From contig OY997647.1 in assembly GCA_963921795.1 (NCBI GenBank), positions 60,662,357 through 60,726,356 of the forward strand: 64,000 bases of DNA, written 5' to 3'. The position numbers and the translations under genes are program-made. The stretch's first letter is position 1, and every line of letters starts with the position of its first letter. The DNA comes from Nannobrachium achirus (taxonomy: Eukaryota > Chordata > Actinopteri > Myctophiformes > Myctophidae). This document shows positions 56,083 through 64,000 of the stretch, one piece after another. The notes under the pieces are model-generated. The model saw nothing but the letters and a program-made list of their open reading frames with translations. It was not told where the DNA came from and ran no database searches.

Positions 56083-56376
56083 AGACCTGCTCTCCTTTCC
56101 TTTCCTTTTTCTACTCCTGTCCAATTGGCTACCCTCGCGGCCCCCACTTTGAATACCTGTGGTTTAATAATCATCATTATCTTTTGGACAGGCAGGATTT
56201 AATTATTCAGACCCGTAGTGCGGTTGGGAAGATGGAGGTTGGCATCCTAATCAGCGTGTTCAAAAATGACTTGACCTCCCATCAACACACAACTGCTTTC
56301 AGCGAGGTGGAGAATTGATGAACAGCTCCAACCCACGTCTAATCGTTCAAGCATGATTTAAATCCTCTCCCTCCAA

Positions 56377-56435
<59 letters not shown>

Positions 56436-56543
56436 TGGCCAACAGTAAAACACAAGGCCAACCATTTGTCCTGCACCGTGGTAATACAATTCTGGGGTTG
56501 TATTTCACTACAATTAAACATTGACCAAATTTTAGAGGCAGAA
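56083..56543. other. Intron with (TC)n tract
   Basis: (TC)n of about 50 bp at 56381-56430; nothing else recognised. Confidence 0.5.
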
Positions 56544-56605
56544 ATTGTGAAAATAGCCGATCTACATGTCGACCTACATGCTAGATCTGCTATAGATCTA
56601 TCATT
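56544..56605. repeat. Hairpin module, degraded
   Basis: TTGTGAAAATAGCCGATCTA then short CATG/AGATCT remnants. The right arm is mostly lost. Confidence 0.5.
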
Positions 56606-56875
56606 TTGGGGGTGAACTACTCAAGTACCATTTTTGAGTTAATTTACTTTACTGGAGTATTTCCAATTGTCTGTACTTTTACTCCACTACAATTATTTGA
56701 AAACTTTAGTTACTAGTTACTTTGTAGATTTTGATTATTACTACAAAACATGATTAACCACTTCAGCCCTATTTAAACTTTGGCTATTTTCAAAAGATTT
56801 TTTAGAATACATTTTACACATACAGTATGATAACTTGTGAAATGGGACATCCTACATAATGTGTACTTTTAATTG

Positions 56876-57635
56876 TCTCCACCAGCCGAAGGCATGGGGG
56901 AGAGTATGTTTTCGCCCCTGTCCGTCCGTCCGTCCGTGCGTGTGTCCGTCCGTTACCAGCTAATCTCTGGCGCCGTTGGCCCGGTCGCTGCCAAACTGTG
57001 CACACACACTCCCTGGATACCAATTCAGAACCTCTGCCCCACATGGGCCTGATCTAGCGCCACCAGGGGGCCGTTTTTTGCAAAACTAACTATTGCCAGT
57101 ACTCCTACAGATTTTGTCCAAAAATCACGCAAATCGGTAGACAGTGTCTCTACAGTCATGTGACCGACATGGATCTGTCCGATTTTCCATATTCCATCCT
57201 GATTGGCTAAAACTGGCTTCCAAAGTTAGCAGGATTGGTCAGTTTTGAATAAAATGCCTGAAATCATGAACGCAGTGTGCGATTTTGGTGAAATTCAGCC
57301 TCATGGTGGCGCTATAACAGGCCTATTTGTTTTTTTTGTTATTTGTTTTTTTACCTATAACTCCACTGATCAGTGTACAACTTTGTATGTGCACTCCCTA
57401 GAGGCCAAGGAAAAACCTTTGCCCTGCTTTTTTCATATATGCCTTTTATAGCGCCACCAGCAGGTCGACTTTTTCCAAACACATTTTTTGAACAAAACAC
57501 CTCAAGTCATGCATGCAGGGTCAGGTCACATTGCCGTTAAAGGCCAAAGAAGACATGGCACCCTTTTCACATTTAGCGCCACCAGGACCTACCTGACCTG
57601 GTGGAGACCTGTGCTCGGAAGAGCACTGCTTCTAG
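56876..57635 (+). mobile_element. Helitron, second family
   Basis: Starts TCTCCACCAGCCGAAGGC. The body has GCGCCACCAGGG repeats and GTCCGTCC runs. It ends with the hairpin TGCTCGGAAGAGCA, CTGCTT, CTAG and T. The 3' end is a clean Helitron terminus. The base before the 5' TC is G rather than A, so the start is less sure. Non-autonomous. Confidence 0.65.
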
Positions 57636-57755
57636 TTATAACAGTGTTTCTACAGTACATTGCAGTCTTGCTCTTGGTACTTTTACTTGAGTAAAATAAA
57701 CACACATGGTGTGAAGTGAGTATTTATGAGTTTTCATGTGTCTAGGTCTCTAGGA

Positions 57756-58265
57756 GGTTGACAGTAGCCTGATCTCAGACTCAGCTCACGCAGTAGTCTG
57801 AAACTGTGCCTATTCTGAGCGATTTACAGGGGAGGGAGTCGAGGGACTTTTTTGCGAGCGTGCACGCATCGCGACGCACGGTGATCGAGACGCACGGTGG
57901 ACGCGACGCACGGTCGCGGAGTGTGTGTGTGATTGTGTGTGTTTGTCTCTGTCTGTGCCAGTGACTGCTTCTACACAGAACTGCGACCAGAAACATGTAA
58001 TCAACATTAACAGCTTGGTGAAATCAGCGCGCGCGTGCGTGTGTGTGTGTGTGTGCCTTCCTCAGCCTGCCTGTGTGTGTGAACTTCGTTTGAATCGTTT
58101 CAACTTCTGCGCGGATTGGATATTCGTTAGACCCACCCCCACCCCCCGCGCTCATTGGACGGGCCGAAAATAAATCCTGATTCATGTACTCAGCTCCAGA
58201 CCAGAGAAAGAGTCCACTCTGAGAGTGGGCGGGGTCTATGGTCTGGAAGCAGGCTAGGTTGACAG
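57756..58265. mobile_element. TAGCCTG MITE with 9-bp target duplication
   Basis: GGTTGACAG at 57756-57764 and again at 58257-58265 flanks TAGCCTGATCTCAGACTC..GTCTGGAAGCAGGCTA. The interior is GC-rich with ACGCACGGT repeats and GT runs. 8-9 bp duplications fit hAT or Mutator-like elements. Confidence 0.75.
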
Positions 58266-58679
58266 TACTTCATTAGAAGTTTCCAGCTTTGAAAAAGGTG
58301 CTTTGCAGGGACGATACGCGATATTATCGTTTATCACAATAAAAAAACACTCATCACACAATAATCGTATCATGGAGATTAATTTATCGTGATATCGTCC
58401 TCTGTCAGCACTGGGATCAATTCACCCTTTATTTGCCATGCTACATATCCGGTACCACTTAAATCCTCAATTGGTCAAGGGATGTATAGGCCAGGCCTAC
58501 TGTATATATGTGTACATTCTTTGGCACTGTGTTGAGTAGTTCCTAATGTTTGAATGAATGGACCATTGTAAGTTTTTTGAGTTTGCAATATGCTTAGAAA
58601 AGTCCCTTAAAATTGCAATCCATTATAGAAACGTTAAGTACTACTATTTTATTGTTGTGTTGTGTTTTTAACTGTTCTT

Positions 58680-58761
<82 letters not shown>

Positions 58762-58779
58762 TAACTTAATTGCTCTGTA

Positions 58780-58920
58780 TGGTTGATTCTCCTGTATTGT
58801 TGATTCTTCTTTCTTGTTTGTTTCTTTTTCTTACTGTCCTGTATCCTGTAACCTTAACTGCTGTGTGACTCTGGGTGACTGAATTTCCCCCTTGGGATAA
58901 GGTATCTATCTATCTATCTA
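58780..58920 (+). mobile_element. L2-like LINE 3' tail
   Basis: GTGACTGAATTTCCCCCTTG then GGATAAGGTATC and (TATC)n. It is the forward counterpart of the minus-strand LINE at 13046-13930. Confidence 0.7.
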
Positions 58921-58979
58921 AAGGTACTTATAATATAGGTACTTGATACAGCCTTTTTTTCACCCTATCAAATGTCTTT

Positions 58980-59033
58980 GCCAAAAAATAGCCGATCTAC
59001 AAGCTCACAGCTTGTAGATCTGCTATTTTTTGG
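58980..59033. repeat. Hairpin module, short form
   Basis: GCCAAAAAATAGCCGATCTA, CAAGCTCACAGCTTG centre, and mirror. The GC-rich inner stem is missing. Confidence 0.8.
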
Positions 59034-59142
59034 CAAATGTTCCGCCCCAGGATAATGGATTTTGATTATCGTGATGATATCGTAAATCGCGATTTCTTTC
59101 GTCACAATAATCGTGATATGAAATTTTCATATCGTCCCATCC

Positions 59143-59575
59143 AGGGCAGGAATTTCAGGGAGGCCATGAAGGCCATGGCCGTCGTTGCCCCTCAGTTTGG
59201 CCTTGTGTCCCTCCAAAAAATGGCAGGCCCTGAGGCCACAGTGGCCTTAATGCCACTATTTTCTCCTCTGTCTCTGGCTTGTCAATTTAGACATGTAGAC
59301 ACCGGTGTCTTGAGTCCTCATTTTTAAACCAATCCAGTATCTTTGATTGGTGCAGGGCTGAGCATCAGATTGTATACCATTTATTTATTTCACAGCAGAT
59401 ATTCAACATATTAAATGTAACCCTTAAATTCAATTAATTATTTCAATGGACTAAAATCTTGTTTTATTTGATGGCCTTCCTGCCCTGGCATTTGGCCTTT
59501 GTGCCCTCAAAAAATGGAAAACCCCAAAGGGCAAGTAGCCTTGCCCCTAAAATGATGAAATTCCAGGCCTGGTCC
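59143..59575. mobile_element. GGGCAGGAATTTCA MITE
   Basis: CCAGGGCAGGAATTTCA at left and TGAAATTCCAGGCCTGG at right form a TIR. Family mate of 35784-36075. Confidence 0.65.
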
Positions 59576-59886
59576 CATCCCTACTAGTATGAACACTGAG
59601 AGGCCAACAGGATAGCAGCGACTGCCACTTGGACATTGAACTTTTATCTTTCCCCACCAGGAAGGCCTTTCTGAGGGTCACCATGGTAACCAATGTCAAA
59701 TCTGAGCCTACCTACTTATCTAAATAACTGACTGTGAGGGGGCTTTGTTCCTCCCCTGTGCCGTTTGCAGGGGTTAAAGCCAAAAGAAATCCCACGACTG
59801 AAACAGGGACGTGCTGGGCCCCTGATTCAGCCCGGGAAAAAGAATTGGAGAGGCCCTCATTGGCACTCATTTAAAAAATTATTTAA
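59576..59886. other. Unassigned intron sequence
   Basis: Nothing recognised. Confidence 0.45.
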
Positions 59887-59970
59887 ACTAGTGAAAACAG
59901 CAGATCTACAAGCACACAACGCCTCGCACCGCGAGGCGTTGTGTGCTTGTAGATCGGCTGTTTTCACTAC
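59887..59970. repeat. Hairpin module, long-arm form
   Basis: ACTAGTGAAAACAGCAGATC, ACAAGCACACAACGCCTCGC and mirror. The flanks (ATTATTTAAACTAG, CTTTTGTGCAAACGG) match the inner part of the CGTCGTTGTCGGG MITE, so this may be an internal fragment of one. Confidence 0.85.
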
Positions 59971-60190
59971 TTTTGTGCAAACGGTTAAATTTTTACTTTT
60001 GTGCAGACAGTTAATTTTTTTCCTAATGGCCGGCCTGGACCGGCCGGGAATGAACCGGCCGTTCGGGAGTTGTCCCGCTTTTCCCAATGGCCAGCACGTC
60101 CCTGGACTGAAATGTATTTTCAGACCATGTCCCAATATGTGATTTTTGAAACGTGGCTGTTTCCCTGAAGTTCTGAACTGCCCTCACTGA

Positions 60191-60924
<734 letters not shown>

Positions 60925-61012
60925 AATACAGGCAGGGGCGTCACAAGGGGTAGGAAAGTGGGACTGAGTTACTAGGGCCCAAGGTGGAGGGGCCCTAGTA
61001 ACTTTAGCTATT

Positions 61013-61087
61013 GAAAAATAGCAGATATACAAGCTCACAGCGCGGCACCGAGTGCCGCGCTGCGAGCTTGTAGATCTGCTATTTTTT
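61013..61087. repeat. Hairpin module
   Basis: Looks identical in its arms to 5667-5741. Confidence 0.85.
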
Positions 61088-61308
61088 TAAAAGACGTGAA
61101 AATGTGTGCAAATCTTTGAATATGTATTTTTTAAGCGAACATTTGTAACTCAAATTTTGCTTCCCGGGGGGGTCCCTGGAACTAAATATTTTGAGATGGC
61201 GGGGGTCCGTGGCCAAATTCATATCATTTTGGGGGTCCTTCACATGAAAAAGTTTGAGCATCACTGACATGGAAACATAGGTTTCTTGCACACATTTTCA
61301 CAATTTTT

Positions 61309-61382
61309 CAAAAATAGCAGATCTACAAGCTCGCAGCGCGGCACTCGGTGCCGCGCTGTGAGCTCGTATATCTGCTATTTTT
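61309..61382. repeat. Hairpin module
   Basis: AAAATAGCAGATCTACAAGC, CTCGCAGCGCGGCAC and mirror. Partner of 61013-61087. Confidence 0.85.
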
Positions 61383-61468
61383 CAATAGTTAACATTCATG
61401 GGGGGCCCGCAGTGAATCCTTGTACCCGGCCGGGGCCCAGAATTTGGTTTGACGCCCCTGAATACAGG

Positions 61469-62024
61469 TCGGTGCCAAGGTGCAGTAGGCCTGTAGCACA
61501 GTGACCAGTCTCCAGTCTAAGGGTCTGGGAATGACATCCCATTTTAGTAACGCTGATAGCTTTGAAGGCAGTAGGCCTTGCACATTTTTGGACCCAAAGT
61601 ATTTAATCATGAATCATACCTCTTTCGATCTCTATTTCTAATTTTGAAATGTCATGTTTTTATTTTTATTCTAGGTGCCGAGCCGTCTAAATGAGGGTCC
61701 ATAGACTAGTCTATCCGGGGATAATCTTGCAAACCATTCGACCCGGCCGCTCAGTTGATCTAAATGTCTAAAAGAAAGTAGCTCCCTGAAACGTTTAAAA
61801 TCTTTTGACAAATTTAACATACTAAAACCTACATTTCATACTGGAAGTCAACGGTTAATCAAGCTGAAACCGTGCCCAATTACAGAGAAAAAACTGACCT
61901 ACGGTAATAGTAGGTCATAGTACTGACATGACATCATAGATGGATGACATCATAGCCTGTCCACATGAAGTCCGAGATCCACATGGAAGCTACACCATTA
62001 TTAGACCCCATCTTGTTAAATGTG
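61469..62024. other. Unassigned intron sequence
   Basis: No feature recognised. Confidence 0.5.
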
Positions 62025-63609
62025 GATCAAGAGTCATCAATGTTTTCAGTCCAAGGACCCCTTAGTTGAGAGAGAGATGAAGCAGGGACCCCCCAAAACC
62101 TTTTCATAGATTCCATGTAGTTTCATCTTTTGACAGCACAATGACAGCACAATCATCTGTGTATTTTGGATTATTGAACCGTCAATAATAAACTTTCACT
62201 CTGTACTTAGTCTGCTCTTTTTCCCCTCTACACCAAAGCTCTTTGCCGAAAATAGCCGATCTACAAGCTCACACCTTGTAGATCTGCTATTTTTGGCTAA
62301 AGTTCTCCGAATACGGACGCTAGGTTTCAAGTGGTTAATCTATCTATAAATGCGACAAATCTCTGTCTGTCTGTCTGTCTGTTTGTTTGTTTGTAATCCG
62401 CGTATCTCGAGAACCGTTCGTCCCACCGGCTTCAGATTCGGCACGCGCGTTCCCCGCCGCCGCGCGGAGTGCAGTGCCAGGCCTCGACCCGACCCGACTC
62501 GCGGTTTTCCGAAACCGGCGCGAAACGTTCGGAATCTCCTTATGCGGAGCTGATTGTTGACATCAGGCTGTTCCGGAGGAAATCGGCGCAAGCGCTGAGT
62601 CATTGTGACATCACTTCATAAAAGGCTCTGACATCACGTACGCCACATGAGTCAACACAAAATCTCTGTGAATGTGTATGTATGTATGTAATCCGCGTAT
62701 CTCGAGAACCCTTCTTCCCACCGGCACGCGCGTTCTCCAGATATGGGCATAAAGTCTGACATCAGAGTTTTCCGCAACCGGTACTGTGTGTGCAGAGATC
62801 TTCATATATGGGCATAAGTGGACAAAGACAAACAGATGGTCAAAACGGGTCCTATGACAACAGGTATATTGGGGTTTGCATTAAAGGGTGGGGCATTCAT
62901 GGGGTTTGCATTAAAGGGTGGGGCATTCATTCCCTATTTCAAATTCGGCACGTGCGTTCCCCACCGCAGCAGGTAGTGCAGTGCTCGGCCTCAACCCGAC
63001 CCGACCCACGATTGTTTGAAAAAGCGACAGAAATCTCATATATGGGCATAAAATGGACGCAGATAAACAGATATCTCCATATATGGCATATATGGGCATA
63101 CAATGGATGCAGAATCACAAAGATCTCCATATACGGGCATAAAAGGGACACAGACAGACAGATACAGAGATCTCCATATATGGGCATAAAATGGATGCAG
63201 ATAGACAGATATCTCCATATATGGGCATATATGGGCATAAAATGGACCCAGAACTATAACTGCAGTGATCTCCATATATGGACATAAAATGGACACCGAC
63301 AGACAGATACAGATATCTCCATATATGGGCAAAAATGGACACAGGCAGACAAATGGTCAAAACGGGTCCTATGAAAACAGGTATAATGGGGTTTGCATTA
63401 AAGGGCGGGGCATTCATTCCCTATTTACATTGTTCCGAGTTGGCCAGGTCGCCGACTAGACGCTGGGCCGCCCGAAGGGCGGCCCAGCTTCTAGTATAAA
63501 AAATTAGAAAAAAAAAGTTTCTATCACACAAAGATTTGGAGGACCCCCTGTAGTAACACTGAGGACCCCCTAGGCCTAGGGGTCCCGGACCCCCTGTTGA
63601 AGACCCCTG
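62025..63609. mobile_element. hAT-like MITE, GGGGTCTTCAAC family, copy 6, split
   Basis: The left part 62025-62338 (CAAGGACCCCTTAGTTGAGA, hairpin 62244-62297) and the right part 63495-63609 (ATCACACAAAGATTTGGAGG..GTTGAAGACCCCTG) are separated by a Helitron. Copy 5 reads across the join as GTGGTTAATATAA. Confidence 0.85.
62339..63494 (+). mobile_element. Non-autonomous Helitron with exact ends
   Basis: Host A, then TCTATCTATAAATGCGAC at the 5' end. The 3' end is the hairpin GGGCCGCCCGAAGGGCGGCCC, then AGCTT, CTAG and host T. Insertion between A and T with no duplication is Helitron behaviour, confirmed by the empty site in the MITE copy at 53137. The body has (CTGT)n, CGCGTATCTCGAGAACC blocks, GGTTTGCATTAAAGG.. 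duplicated, and five CCATATATGG sites in 63060-63330 with TAAAATGGACACAGA spacers. Confidence 0.9.
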
Positions 63610-64000
63610 ATGTAGATGAATATTTAACCTTTTACTACAGTATTTGTAAGGACACATTGAATGAAAATACAAAATCCCTTTTAAAGGCTAGTGGCTAAAG
63701 AGCCTCAGTTCTACACTGTATGTACACAACTGATGTTCTTTAGCAGTGTTTTTTAGCAGCGGTCATTGGATTCCTCTCTACTAATGAAAGACCAAGCAGC
63801 AACCAGCGATATCCACCATTCAGCGGTTCATTCACACCGAGTGGTATCTGCATCCCCACAAATAGATTCGCAGCACAGGGGGAACATTAATCTACCCTTG
63901 TAATGAAAGTTAGAATCCGCGACTCAACCCATTGTGGCTCACGTAATCCTCCACCACGCAGCAAGAATCAATGACGCAATCCCAGTCTGTTAATGCACCT
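63610..64000. other. Unassigned intron sequence
   Basis: No feature recognised. Confidence 0.5.

Larger units (their letters stand above)
58309..59143. mobile_element. GATAATCG MITE interrupted by a LINE tail
   Basis: GGGACGATACGCGATATTAT at left and TCACAATAATCGTGATATGA..ATATCGTCCCATCC at right. The middle is occupied by (TA)n (58681-58755), an L2-like 3' tail, and a hairpin module at 58980-59033. Confidence 0.55.
60925..61468. mobile_element. hAT MITE (CAGGGGCGTCA) with perfect TSD
   Basis: AATACAGG at 60925-60932 and 61461-61468 is a perfect 8-bp duplication. The element 60933-61460 has ends CAGGGGCGTCACAAGG and GGTTTGACGCCCCTG. Inside, two hairpin modules (61013-61087, 61309-61382) flank an inverted CAGTGGTGCTCAAAC-type MITE. 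This is the same inner block as in the TTAA element at 5608-6229. Confidence 0.9.

Noticed and set aside
62790-63417. Overlapping frames of about 100-165 codons with YGDICICLS or MGIKW repeats
   Set aside because: Translations of the CCATATATGG repeat inside the Helitron; similar frames at 1334-1756, 11504-11808 and 35212-35755.

Overview
The window looks like teleost fish nuclear DNA lying inside one host gene. The evidence is dense microsatellites, MITEs of several superfamilies, Helitrons, tRNA-headed SINE sequence, L2- and Rex3/RTE-like LINEs, and a DIRS retroelement. Two spliced host exons are visible on the minus strand. One (46657-46736) encodes the end of a pleckstrin-homology (PH) domain. 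The other (10302-10529) encodes the linker after it, with the block [19 protein letters not shown]. Together they match an oxysterol-binding-protein-related protein, best ORP10 (osbpl10-like). Both splice phases are 0, so the exons join in frame across an intron of about 36.1 kb (10530-46656). Earlier exons should lie beyond 64000 and later ones before position 1. I found no other host gene. I cannot name the species.

From 1 to 19 kb the sequence is intron carrying small DNA-transposon relics: hAT-like with 8-bp target duplications, Harbinger-like with TAA, TTAA-type elements and Helitron ends. It also holds an L2-like LINE tail and a 2.5-kb retroposon with a 16-bp target duplication that splits an older terminal-inverted-repeat (TIR) element. 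From 19.4 to 31.2 kb there is a stack of insertions. A short TIR element of about 0.26 kb was hit by a Harbinger-like MITE and then by a DIRS element with gag, RT/RNase H/methylase, tyrosine recombinase, inverted ends and an internal complementary region. The DIRS element was itself hit by a foldback-like element, which now holds an L2 LINE and two more MITEs. From 31.4 to 35.8 kb are Helitron-type repeats packed with CCATATATGG palindromes, which are perfect CArG boxes. From 39.0 to 44.9 kb is a 5.9-kb unit with A1 ... B1-A2 ... B2 split direct repeats, no recognisable coding capacity, and internal satellites of about 86 bp. From 45 to 64 kb there are more MITEs, the PH exon, a Rex3/RTE 3' end, and a Helitron at 62339-63494 whose pre-insertion site can be read from sister copies of the MITE it entered.

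Two signals cut across the annotation. One is a short perfect hairpin module, about 20 copies of 50-90 bp with invariant arms and variable loops, found inside several unrelated MITE families. The other is about thirty CCATATATGG sites spread by Helitron-like repeats. Most of the open frames in the window are by-products of microsatellites, period-66 repeats or CArG repeats and are not annotated as genes.
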